64,000 nt of DNA, from contig JAJLRJ010000009.1 of assembly GCA_024195265.1 (NCBI GenBank), positions 2,193,501 to 2,257,500 on the forward strand. The letters are read 5' to 3'. A program made the translations under genes and the position numbers. Within the stretch, counting starts at the first letter, position 1. Each line of letters begins with the position of its first letter. A model generated the notes under the pieces. It was not told where the DNA came from and made no database searches. It saw nothing but the letters and a program-made list of their open reading frames with translations. This document shows positions 45,801 through 59,251 of this stretch, one piece after another. The DNA is from Dendrophyllia cribrosa (lineage: Eukaryota > Cnidaria > Anthozoa > Scleractinia > Dendrophylliidae).

Positions 45801-48800
45801 GATGGCAACGCTTAAGAAAACGTCACTCAAAACGTGAACTCGCTTTCTTTAAAACTACTGTATTCGAGATTATTCCACTTCATGATTAGGAGCTGAATCC
45901 GTAGGCACAGTTCAAGTCACATGTCGTAAGTGCGGCTGTCAGTGTGTGAAACAGTGTTCAGTTGAAAGTTTGAACTTTGACGTAGCACGTGATCAGATCG
46001 TGCACCTTGATATGGCGGCCAATGGGTGATTTTCACAATGGCGTCATTTTACAACAACTACCAAATATATTTCATTTTTCCTTTCTTGTTTACATTTTTT
46101 AATTCCAGTGGAGCTTAAAGGTGATGATACACGGGACGATTCGCAAAGACAATTTTTAGTGCAACATGGGTGCACGGACGATTTTCTTCGTAATTTTTTC
46201 GTTGCAAGTTTTTGATTCAGCTTCAAGAAACTTGCAACGCAAAAACACGAATTTTGCTCAAGTTGTTCCGTGTAACATACCTGTCGTTAATTTTGTTGCG
46301 CTAAAAATCGTCGCTGCGAATCGTCCCGTGTAACATCACCTTAAAGCACGTGCAAAACTGTCGTTTGCTAATTAAACTATATTAAAGCACGTGCAAAACT
46401 TTTTGCTAATCTTTTTAAATCACGTGCAGAACCGTTGTTTTACAAATTAACCTTTTTACCTTACATGAAGAATTGTTGTTTTGCTAATTGAACTTTTTAT
46501 CGCAAAACTGTTGTTTTTCTAATTAATAGTTTTGCTCATTTTGCCGACGTTCTCGTTGTCGTCGGGCAAACATCAACTTTGTCGCTTCTTTTCTTTTCTT
46601 TTTTAGTTGAAGGTATAAAAAAACATGAGAATGTATAAGGAACATGAGAAATGAATCCCATTCTGATGTTTAAGTCCTGACCAAACAGGACCAGGACTTG
46701 CGATCACTTTAATGGAGCTCAAATGTGTCCGCAAGTAGGCGCACGGTTTTCACTGTTTGGCCACCAAACGCAAGTACAAGTAATCGCAGGTCAACGAAAG
46801 TCAAGCATATTGAACACGCAAACAGTTGCGCAATTCCCCCTCCAGAAACTATGAAAACTACCATAATACTCTTTAAAGTGCAGGTTTGGGTGGTGCTTGA
46901 TGTAAGCCTGATTTTTCCAATTTCTTTTGTTTTCAGCACGAACTGCACGTGCTATGCTTTAACTTCTTGGCAATTTGCATACGGTTCACATTTGTATACG
47001 AACACACAATGCTACGTCCTAGTGTTCCTACATGTACTCTGAATTCTATTGTGCCATTCTAACAAAGGAGACTTGAATAATTACACCTCGGTGAGGCTGA
47101 GCCTGCACATAAAAGATTATTATGGTATTTTTCGGAGTGGCCTATTACAAGTATGACCGCGCGGGACTAGGCCGACCAAACTTGCGTGTACTTGCGACTA
47201 CATTCGGCCACTCAGCTCAAGTCAACATAAGTTGTAATTTTCCAACTTGTGCTGACTTGCGTTGCCGGTAGGCCAGGGCTTTATCCTTGGTGCCAGTCAT
47301 TGAGTGCTTTTAAAGTATCAACCTAGTTTTTATGTATGTGGTGCGACAATCTTCTTACCTCAAATAAGAACTGCTCGGCTTCAGCCAGCTTATGATATTC
47401 ATTGGCGTGTTGAGCCAGACCTGCCAGCTAGAATGAAAACATTTAACATATTAGTACAAACTCGGACGACAGTCAGAAAAATAGTACAGTACAGACAAGC
47501 ATACAGTTTTATGCGTTTTTGCCTAAAACCGACCGATAAAAACGGAGACTTTTGAAAACACATCGTTTTAATGTGAAAACGGAGTTTATCAGAAAAGCAA
47601 TCGAGTGTGGACAGTTGAAAACGACAGGAAAACGCTTGCGTGAACAAAAATATTTCGCTATGTTTCGGGTGAAATGAAAATGGAGACTTTTGAAAACGCA
47701 TTAGTGTGGACGGGGTCTTAAGGCCCGTTTACACATGCGATTTTTGATGCGATTTTTGTCGCGCTCTCCAATGCAACTTTTGTCGCAAGTGTAAACTAGC
47801 GGCGATATTTCCTGTGCGATTCGGGTGCGACATTTGCTTTGATTTGCTGTGATTTCCAAAAATCTCCGCCAAGTTGCATCAGGTTTCGAACTTTGCGACA
47901 TCGCGCGAGACAAATCGCGCACAAATCGCACTGAAATCGCCTCCCGTTTTTAAAGATGCAACTTGCGCACGACAAAATTGCACGAAAAATCCCTTGTATA
48001 AACGGGCCTTTAGAGAATCTCGTTGGTCATCTCGCCAGGACTGATACCCATGATCTCCAGCTCAGTAGAATGGTCCTTTACTAAGGCCCGTTTACACAGG
48101 CGATTTTTGATAGATGCGATTTTTGTCGCGCTCTCCAATGCAACTTTCGTCGCAAGTGTAAACTAGCGGTGATTTCCCGTGCGATTCGGGTAAGACATTT
48201 GCTTTGATTTGCTGTGACTTCCCGCCAAGTTGCATCAGGTTTGAAACCCTGCGACATCGCGCGACAAATCGCGCCCAAATCGCACTTAAATCGCCGCCCG
48301 TTTACACATGCGATTTGAAGATGCAACTTGCGCGCGACAAAAATTACATCGACAAGTGCGACAAAAATTGCACAAAAAATCGCCTGTGTGAACGGGCCTT
48401 ACGGGAGCTAAAGCCTGATTCACACGGGCGGATTTTCGCTGCGATTTCCACTGCGATGTTTTGTCGCGCTTGCACTGCAGTTTGATTCGCACGTGTGAAC
48501 AGCCGGCAATTTCACATCGATTTGGAATTTTCAAATCGCAGCGAAATCACAACTGTTTCAAACTTGCTCGAATTGGGCGCTAAACGGACTTTTAATTGGG
48601 TGTCGTAAAACCAACGTCAAAGTAAACATCAGAACTGGAAACGAATACCAGCCAAGCGCGGGAAATGCGAGAAAGTGGCGCGAGTATTTTTTTAGCCAAT
48701 CGCGAAGCGTAGTAATTCAAAAACAAAGCAAATGTGAATAAATTGGACACTTTATTGAAAACCACACTATCAGTGAAACTGTTTTGTATCTCACCTCTTC

Positions 48801-51800
48801 CTTGGTAGGTACAAACTTCAGCAGTAACTCTGCATGTTCGGGTGGCAGCTCTACTAAGTCACACTGATTGATCAGTGTTCCAATTGTTTCAGTGGAGTGC
48901 TGGATACGGCGCCTGGCGATCACTGGGTGACAAGAAAACATAGAATTAAGACCTGGCTCGCAAGTAGACGCAAGTTGTTCGCAAGTTGTAAAAAAGTCAT
49001 TTCATTGCAGCTTTGTGCACACGATCATACCAAAGCAAACAATACTGAAAAGAACTTATGGTCACTTGCAGACAGACTCATTAGAACTACATGTACATGT
49101 AAGCTACATGTCTCCAAAACTGCCTCTGCGGGGAGTAAAAGGAGAATTTAGTTTTATCGACTGAGTCGATAAGGTAAATTGACCACCGTAAAAGGATTCA
49201 AATAGCTGACGTTTCGAGCGCTAGCCCTTCGTCGGAGCGAATCAAGGAATTGTGGGTAGTGTGTGGTTTTATATAGTAAGCGGTGGAGCTACGCTATTGG
49301 TGGAAATTTGGTGACGTGAAAAACAAATGTAGATTAGTTGAATGAAAAGCGTTCGTTGATTCCGTGGGGTTTGAGAGTGCCGATTTGAAAGATGATTTTT
49401 TGTTCTAGGTTTTTACGGCTTTCTGTGTTACCCTGGTGTAGGGAAAGGCCGCAGATTGTCATGTGTTGTTTAGAATGGTTAGTAAGATTAAAATGGCGCG
49501 CGACTGGTTTGGATGCATCCAAACCAGTCGCGCGCCATTTTAATCTTACTAACCATTCTAAACAACACATGACAATCTGCGGCCTTTCCCTACACCAGGG
49601 TAACACAGAAAGCCGTAAAAACCTAGAACAAAAAATCATCTTTCAAATCGGCACTCTCAAACCCACGGAATCAACGAACGCTTTTCATTCAACTAATCTA
49701 CATTTGTTTTTCACGTCACCAAATTTCCACCAATAGCGTAGCTCCACCGCTTACTATATAAAACCACACACTACCCACAATTCCTTGATTCGCTCCGACG
49801 AAGGGCTAGCGCTCGAAACGTCAGCTATTTGAATCCTTTTACGGTGGTCAATTTACCTTATCGACTCAGTCGATAAAACTAAATTCTCGTGTTTCATCCC
49901 CCCACCGACGCAGCACCACAGTTTCTCTAGAAACTAACCCCATTCATGGGGAGTAAAAGGGTTCAGGATAGGATGAGGTGAAGTTGTAGTCTAACAAATG
50001 TGATCGACGCAAGTTACTTACCAAGGTTCCTCGCTCTCTTTGGTTCGATAACTGTGATTTGCTCTGCTGCTCGCTTCACGGCTGAGAAAAAGAACAAGAA
50101 AAACTCACATCCTGAACAAAATACAGTCGAACCTCCCGTAAATGATGACCACCTCCCGTAAACGGCCACCTTGGCTTTGCACATTGTGTGGTCCCTTACG
50201 TGAGGTTCAACTGTAGACAGGGTAAATTTTTCATCTCAGGACAGACTTGGAATAAGTTTCATGATTCAACTAAAACGATCACCAGCTTAAACGTTAAATC
50301 AGTGGGGAGAACCTAAGGTGCTGTACATTGAATATATTTAAATCATCCCAAGAGTTTCTGATACTCAAGCCACTCACTAGCTGGTCCACATTTAAAGTGA
50401 CAACATCGTAAAACAAACGATATACCCTGTTCTTTCTTTGCAATGAGGTCCTCTGAGGCTTCATTCGCTTTCAACTCAAACTTTTTGTCAAAATCAGCTA
50501 AGTCCAGCAAGTCTATGACCTCTTCATCGGCGATTTCCTATTATGCAAGGAAACAACAAATATTTAAAACAAAAATGAATAATAAAATCGAACAGGTCGT
50601 CTCGACGTCGTTAGAACAACATTGCCAAGTTAAAAAAATACCATCAAATACTGTGAGAAGTTTTTATTAAGCGTGGCTATAATCATAAGGGGAGAGGTGC
50701 GAAGTGAATAAGGTTGTGGGAAAAAAACAGAGTAAAACTGTTAGAAGCACTTCGGGGCTTTTAGCAACATAAGGGAAGGGGACCCCGGGCCTTTCCCCTA
50801 GATTTGGCACCGCTATAATAGTGACCGCGTATTCCGTTTGGTGGATTAACAAAGGCATCAAGCCATTCTGCAAGGCCAAAGCTAACGTAACGGTATGTTC
50901 TCTTGCATTGTGTTAGTGTGATGGGTTTAAGCAAAGGTGTTCTGAAATCAAACACGGCTACAAATCGCTGAAATATAAGCCTCCGAGTATTTTGGCTGCC
51001 TTATTCAGGGGTTCACGCCCATCCCGCCATGTTGAAAGCGGAGACGTTTCTGGGGACGAGGTTGCTCTGATCCCCCCTCCCCCCTCCCCCTCCCCCTCCC
51101 CTTCCCCCTCCACTCCCCCCTTACAATGACAAGTGCATTGAAGGTACCTTGAAAAATGAGCTGGCATCAGCCTGTGATGGTATAGGAGTCCAGTTGAGCA
51201 TAGGGAGACGCACTTTATTGGTCGCTAAACGGCGTCTCAATGATGGGGGTCCCGTCTAAAGTAAAAGATAAATTTACTATTAACATTAGTATGTAACTAA
51301 GCCGAATTTTCTCAAACAAGTGCCCAGGGCGTTAACCTACCATTTCAACCTCCATAAATCGGATTGAATGTTGGAATCTTTGGTAAATGTCATTTATATA
51401 ATTATTTTACTCGCGGGAAGGGGTTAGGGTCAGATTTTATTAGAGTAGTCCCTTAATCAAGGAAGCTTGGGTGACCAAAATGTAAATTAACGCCTCGGGC
51501 GCCCTTTATTAACCACTAGCTGGAGTTGTTTAATAACGATAGACCCGAGTTCAACTCCTCGACCACGCTTGTAAAACAGCCAACTGGTCTGCCTCACTTC
51601 AGTTGTTTTGTTGAATTTGAAGTATTCGTTTCTGGTATTAGTATGCTCGGCCCCACTAGCACTTGTGCTTTTAACACTTACCGACGGTAAATAAAGGTCA
51701 TTTTATACCGTATGTTTTATGCTATTTTTTGTGTCAATCCTTTGGATTACTTTGAAAACGTGGGTTAATTATTATTTTGTTTTCTCTACAATTGCAAGTG

Positions 51801-54800
51801 TAATTTGATGAAAAAGTAGCCATTAGCTAAATCAGCTATATACATGTAACTACTGTATGTGTAGGGCCTCAAGCCATTTGATGATTTCATGTCGCTGCTA
51901 TCTAATAGGCATTGAACAAACAGAATGAGACATCACGTTTATGCTAATTTAACACTCATCACAATGATCTTATCACGTGCCATTACACTCACCAACTTCT
52001 GGGGGAGGTGGAGGAGGAGGAATCAAAAGACCTGTAAAAAAGGAAATTAAACATCAACATGCTATTGTTCTACCCAATACAGTCAATAGGGAATTAAAGC
52101 AACGAGAACATTGACATTGACATTGAAATGAACCGCATCGCAACTGGAAGTGGATTGTTTTCATCACACCTTGCCACAGTCGATAGAGTCGTTTTCAACT
52201 GAGTATCGAAAGGAATTTTTACAATTGCTTGGTTTTCATTGCCACACTTTGTGATTGGCTTAAAAATCTTTTGCCACTTTCTCAACCAATCAGAAGTAAA
52301 ACCAAAACCAATCAAGACTTACTCACACGCATTTTCCCGCGCTTGGCGCTGGCTACATATATTTGCTTTGAGTTCTGAATGGTTCATTATTGTCTGCATC
52401 TGTTGTGATTTGGTTTTACGACACTCAACTGAAAAACTCTCTAAATAAAAATCTTTCCTATCTGTTATGAGAAGCAGAAGAACGCCATAGAAAGAAACAC
52501 CACACTTCCAGTTCATGCTCATGGCATCCGGGACGTCAACGTTCTCGTTGCTAAAGGTCCCTTTTAAAAATGCACAGAACCCCCACTCAAACAGAGGATG
52601 GTAAGCCTGTGATTTTATCAAACATGAGATAACACATACCGTCTGGTACTGGAGGGGGGAGGGGTGGTGGTGGCGGTGGGGGTGGGGCAGGGGGTGCTAC
52701 TGCTGCTGCAGCCTCTGTGACACTGGTGATGAGGTCACTTGGTATCTCAACTTGATCTGCCTCATGCTTGACTTGTTTCTATGACAACAAAAATTTGCAA
52801 TAAAAAATCAACAAAATTGTCCTAACTTTACCTTTTGGAAGTTTTCACTAAAATGAATTTAAAAAAGCATTATCTTGTTAAAATAATGACTTATGAAAGT
52901 CATGCTAAATTACAAATGTACTTGAAACATTAAAATTTGATTTTATTGGAAAGTGTGGAATTTCCTGCAATGTTTTGTCAATTACATTTACATTCATGAC
53001 ACAGTCATTATTTCAACAAAGAAGTAATTTTATGGCCTTTTAAGGCCAATTAAAAAAGTTGTAAAATTATAAGATTGTGTTAAAACACAACATTTTAGCC
53101 AAAATTGCTCAAAAAGTCACTACTGTAAGGCTGCATATGAAGCAGCAAAGATGTCAGCAAAACAGAGCTTGCAAAAGTGCAATTATAAGGACTTCCAAAT
53201 ACTTCAACCTTTTTATGTAGAATTGGGAACTACATGTATAAGAGAAGGGAAAATTAAAGGAAGAATAACTTACCACAACATTTTCCAAAGTTGTCTGTAA
53301 TTCTGTAGCTCGTAGTCGGTATTCTTCGGATCGCTCATCAAGCTAAGTAAGTTAAAACAATTAATTTAAAAAACGACAGACAAGTTGTACAAGTTGTTGT
53401 TGAGAGGCCAGTTGCACAATTTGTTGTAGTTCTATTGTTATAAAATTTATTAATGATTCATAAAAAAAATTAATGAAGGGTTGTAATCCAAATACAGAAC
53501 AGCTATGAAATGGTAATTAGTTACAACCACAAGACAGTGATCACTGATGTATACTGTGGTTGTAACTAATTAGCATTTCATTTATTTATTTATTTTCATA
53601 ACTAGTAGATACAACAATTATGTCCGTGTTGTATCAGATTTACAATTACTTGCCTTTGGCTCATGGTTGTAAATCTGAAACAACATGCAGTGCAGGCATA
53701 TTTTGTAGTGAGCAAGCACTTAATATTTTCTTTGCGAAATGTTTAGGCGCCATCTTGGAACATGAAATTAGAGGAAGCTTAGGAAGAGTACAAAATACAA
53801 CTAACTCCCTATGTTTTGGGAATTCAAGATGGTGGCCAAACATACGAATGAATTTCAAAATATACAAAACAGCACTTGCCTGCTAAAAAAACACCTGCTG
53901 CAGGTTACAGTGTAACTTAAATATGGTTAACAGCAACAACTGAATGATGAAAACAATGATGAACTTTCTCTAGTGCTCAAAATTACCTCTGTGTTTCGTT
54001 TCTTGAGCTCACTGTTCTCCCTTTCCAACTCCTGGTGAAAAACAACACATTTACATCTCAGTAACAAAGAAAGGATTCTGATATTATTGCTTATTGCAAA
54101 ATTATGTGCCGATGCAACAAGGAAAAACAAAACAAACGAATGTTAAATGAGAAAAAAACTCACCTCAAGTTTGGTCTGCAAAAGATCAACCTATGGAAAC
54201 AAAAATTGAAAAGTTGTTATAAAATGGAAGTTCTGGTATATAAGGGGTGTGGCTATTCTCACCTTCAGTTGTCAATCAACCACTAAAACATTGATAATCG
54301 ACAAACAACATGCATCATTATACTACAGTAAGACCATTACTGACAAAATTTGGGAAAACATTACCAAAGTTATAAAAGTCTTCATGTTCTGTTTATTTAA
54401 TGTTTTTTGCTTCGGCATTATCTTGGTTTGATGTGATTTTTGAAGCAAATTTTATTGATAGGACGCTCTAGTCAACCACATTTCACGACTGAAAGATGCC
54501 TACATGTATATTTGCATAATTTCACACCCAAAAGATTGTGTTCAATGAAGGGGTTGCCATCACTTTTGTAGTGAACTTCCTGTTTAATATAATACAGTCG
54601 AAGTTCCCATAAGCGAACACCTGCGGGAAGCAGAAAAAGTGTCCATAACTGGCGCTAACAGTGTTAACAGCCGCTAACAGGAATGATGCTCTTCAGCAGA
54701 GAGTTCAAACATGGTTTTGTTAAGGTGGCCGTAAGATGAGCTGAAGGATTTTATGAAAGTGACTGCTCAGAGAACTTTGACTGCAAATAAAATGAATTAC

Positions 54801-57800
54801 ATGTATTCTTGATGAACTTGATTTTCACCCTAACAGTTAATGAGCTTATAATAAAACTCCACCGTTGACTGGTCTTTAAAGGAGCTATGTCATGGTAATT
54901 TTGAGGTTTTTGGGTCAAAACCACCCCAAATTAAAACTAAGTACCTTTGTCATACATGAAATGCTTATAGAACATTAAGAGGAAGATATCAAGTGTATTC
55001 TCGAAGAGAAAATATTTAAACCAAAATCAGAGTTTTAGCGAGTTTCCCAAAAGAGAAGCAATAAACTTTAAGCAATAAAAATTAGTCCATTTTTTTCAGA
55101 AGCAATCCATTTCTATCCTGGCCATCTGCAGCCCAAGACACTTATTTTTACTCTTAGAGCACTAATAGAATAATTAGAGCACTGTGGAATAATTTTAAAC
55201 AAAACTGAACCCTTACTTTTGGGTTTTCACTGATATAAAGTTTATTTTGGCTTTTTAAAGTCACACTAAAAATGGTGACAGAGCCCCTTTAATCTTTTTA
55301 CAATAAACTATTATAATTACAATAATTTATTTAATGTCTTACCTCATCTCTCAGGTACTTTGTTCTCTCCTTGAGGCTCACAAATTCATCCATAACACCC
55401 TGCACATGAATGTAGTTATCCTGCCATGTTTTTAAGGCCTCTCGCACTGATCCTGCCTCCAAGCCTTCCAAGGTCTATTAAGCAATACATGTACATGTGT
55501 ACATGTAAATAAAAAATATGAGCAGCAGAACTGAATGGATATTTACAATGGAGTCAAAACAATCAAGAGCAAAGTTTCTTGTCTAATGAAATTAATTTCC
55601 TGTGAAAATTAGTAAGGCAAGGTACATATTAGGGGAGGGGACCGTGCATGCACATGGCCTGTACTTGCAATGATCAACATCACAACTAACCCTTTCCAAT
55701 CGTTCCACCTCAAATCCTGCATCTTCAATCTCTTGTTGGTGAAAAACTTTTTTGTTAAATGTTGCTGTGATACTGATTAGAGAGTTGAAGAAAATCAAAC
55801 AGAGGGTCTGAAAGAGATATAATAATTAATGCAAATTAACATTATTTTAAAACATTATAACCCAGTTACAATTTAATTAACTTGAAAAAAGTTATGCTGT
55901 GCTGTAATTGCAGCAACATTAACTTTGAAGCCCATAGTTATTAAGACATCAGGGTGCTTGCAAATGGGTCTTGTTCAAGTGAAGTAATATTAAGTTCTAA
56001 TGGTCTTACCTTTACTGTGGAATTAGACTTTGATAATTCGCCTCTTCTAAGCATGTAAAATGGTTTGTGCAAAATGGAGTCAGTCAAAATTTGAATGAAA
56101 CCCATCCAATAGCCCGTCAGGTACAGTGTGTAAGTGACCACAGAAACTTACTTGCCCAGCACACAAAAACATATAAGTTTGTAAATCTGCTTGTTTCAGA
56201 CAACCGGATACATGTAGGACTTTTTTCAAGCTCTGGATACTTTAGAACTATTAATCTTAACCATGTGCAAACAGGTTTTCTTTACCTGAAACTGGGGTGA
56301 TATGGGTCTCTGATACATCAATTTCACCAGCGTTTCAAATGGTCGTATCTCTTTTGCTGTTCTTGAGTAAAACCTCACTGCATCAATAACTTTTTCATAG
56401 TATTCAGGCTGCATACAGGCCTGTGCTAGCATCTGAATGGAAGTTGCCAAACAGAGGAAAACAAAGAAGAAACTAATTAAATATACATGTATGACATACA
56501 TGTATAGGGTACTTAACAATGGATAAAGCATTTTGAAATCAGCCCTAAAATCAAAGGCTCCTACAAGCCAACTTGTGAACATGAAACATTCTGACCCCCC
56601 TCTTTCCTAGATGTTTTGCTTTACCAACCCCCCACTCCTGTATCCAACTCCCATCCTCCCCTCCCTGCAGAGCCATCCCCATGGGTAAAGCAGGTGACCA
56701 TTGCATCAATTACTGTATATTTTGCATTCAATGTCACTGACCTTCCCCTCTCCTGGGCATTTTACTCTACCGACCCCACCCTCCCCCACTCCACTCTAAC
56801 TTCCCACCCTCCCCTCCCCTCCCTACAACATCTTTCAGATGGGTTAGACAGGTGACAAATTGCATAACAATGGCTCAATGTTAACAGCCAATTGAGCGAT
56901 CAAGTGATCAAGCAATCGAGCGATCAAGAGCAATTTTGCCCCACTGCTATAATTCGTTCAACACTACGCATATTCACAAGTTAAAAACAGAGAGCAATTT
57001 TATAAAGGTTGTACACTGTATATAGATCATGTATATAAATGTACCATACAATAAACGTGTAGGTGACAAAAAGAACACACTTTCAGTGCTGGAAATAATT
57101 TTTCTTGCTTAGAAGGACATGTGTCCTTTCAAACCTCCCTTTTGATCGGACATTTTACAAAACTGGTCGGACATCCGCTATTTTCAATTTTTCCTGAAAC
57201 ACAATTGGTAAGTATGCACGACGTGCTATAAGAAGTTTTGCAATGCATTGTAGGGCGATTTTAAATGACACGGCCTTTTCTGAATTTTCTTGAATCAAGA
57301 GAGCCGTTTACAGCAAAATAAATCCTACAAACAGAGTAAATTCTTATTGTAATGTTTTTGGAATCAAACGCGATGAGTTAACAAGACTTTCAATGCAAAA
57401 GCTAAGTACCTGTAATTTTTGTGCTCGGTCACCATGTCAGAGCATAATTTAAAATTGGTCGGACATTTTCGGATTTTGGTCGGATAATGTCCGATGACCG
57501 ACTGTTAGTTCCAGCACTGCACTTTATTACCATACTTAACAAAAAACATTTTTACAATATAGAATTATAAACAAAAATAGGTAATATTACTCAGAATAAC
57601 TAAAAATCTAATCAAGCCGAGTAACAATAAATAATATTTTATTTTATAAATGGAAGATATAGGTTGGCAATAAAGCTTAAAAAGGTACTGTAATAGTACT
57701 TTTGTAATATGATATTTAATTAAATTAAATTAACTAAAAATTAATTAAATAAATTAGATTAGGAAAGAAAACAAAACCAAATTAACCAAATTAACTGAAC

Positions 57801-59158
57801 GCATGTCATGCTGCACAATACCTTGACCACCAACGCTTGTGTTTTCAGACTGTCAATTTTTAAACACAGGATAATGGCTTTAAGGCAGTCCTCTACGCCC
57901 ATAACTGACTGGAAACCATACTGTGAAAATAACAGAATAAGTGTAAAATTACATGAAATATTACTCTTGATCAAACTAGTAAACTTTAATTGAAATATTA
58001 CTCTCGATCAAACTAGTAAACTTTAATTGAGAAATCCACATATTGAAATTTGTTTCATTTTGCCTTGGTGTGCTGTCCATTTTACCAGTCCTGAAAGTAT
58101 ATTAATGGGAGTGTTATGGAAGGGGGTGAATACACCTTATTCCAAAATGGTGGTCGATTTATTATTCTTTTAAATGTATGTTAATTAGCCCTTGTTGCCT
58201 CGTCAGCATGTGCAAAATACAACATAATTTTCACACAAAAATGAGGCAAAGAGGGCTAATTGAAATGCATACAAAAGAATAACAAATTGCCCGCCACAGA
58301 ACAAGAAGTATACATGTAGGTCACAGATCGGTGGATTTTGCAAATAATGTTGCCAAAATTTCGGATTCAGAGTAATTAATTCAACAAATTTGAAGATCCT
58401 GCAATTGTAGCATTTTGTGAATTTTGCTTGTTGCAAAGCTCAGATTGTGAATATCCACCCCCTTCAGAAATGTTTTGTTTTGTTTTTGTTTTGTTTTTTC
58501 ATGGCCAAGGCGCACGGTGACCAGACAAGCACACGGGATGTCACGCATTTGAGAAAAAAAAAACATCCAATAAGTCTAAAAAATCCATATTATGTCAAAT
58601 TATTTGCAGATTCGGATTTCAGCATTAATTTTTTGGGGGTAGATTATTATATTATAATGGATCGGCAAATTTGACTATCCCTATTCACTCCCTCTTTAGC
58701 TTTATGTCTCCAGGAAGCCTACAGTAGTTTTCAATTGCTGGCTAAAGGCCTGATACTCACAATAATTAAAATACTCAAGATTCGGATTTCAGCATTAATT
58801 TTTTGGGGGTAGATTATATATTATAATGGATCGGAATTGACTATCGCAAATTTGACTTCCTATTCACTCCCTCTTTAGCTTTATGTCTCCAAGCCTACAG
58901 TAGTTTTCAATGCTGGCTAAAGGCTGATACTCACAATAATTAAAATACTCAAGATTACATGTACCTTGTTTCTCATTAAAACTCTCAAACACATGAGACA
59001 CAAATGTTCATCAACCTGTAAAAATAACAACATTTTTTACATGACTGTACACGTACATGAATGTACATGTAAGAGGTTCTGTATAAAGAAATGTGCAACA
59101 TGTTGCTTGACAAAAAAAAAATCCACACCCACCTCCAAAGTAGACTTTTTGGTTGAAG

Positions 59159-59251
<93 letters not shown>

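Larger units (their letters stand above)
49142..49888. mobile_element. 747-bp near-perfect palindrome made of two Penelope-like 3' ends
   Basis: The two arms (about 373 bp each) are complementary around GGATGCATCC, centre 49515/49516. The only difference I found is one base missing from the right arm near 49661. Each arm, read outward, holds the last coding part of a Penelope-like element (GIY-YIG-type C-terminus), a 3' non-coding part with a hammerhead-like block, and an outer edge formed by the small palindrome TATCGACTGAGTCGATA. The unit sits in the formin intron between exons 50081-50022 and 48922-48795. Confidence 0.85.

Noticed and set aside
47701..48534. Several 75-95-aa frames on both strands
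   Set aside because: All lie within MITE family D copies and share their inverted-repeat sequence.
56009..56051. Extra formin exon ending at a good donor (AAAG/GTAAGA)
   Set aside because: No acceptor puts it in phase 0 without a stop, and the flanking exons 56432-56286 and 55807-55691 already join perfectly and match the formin DID.
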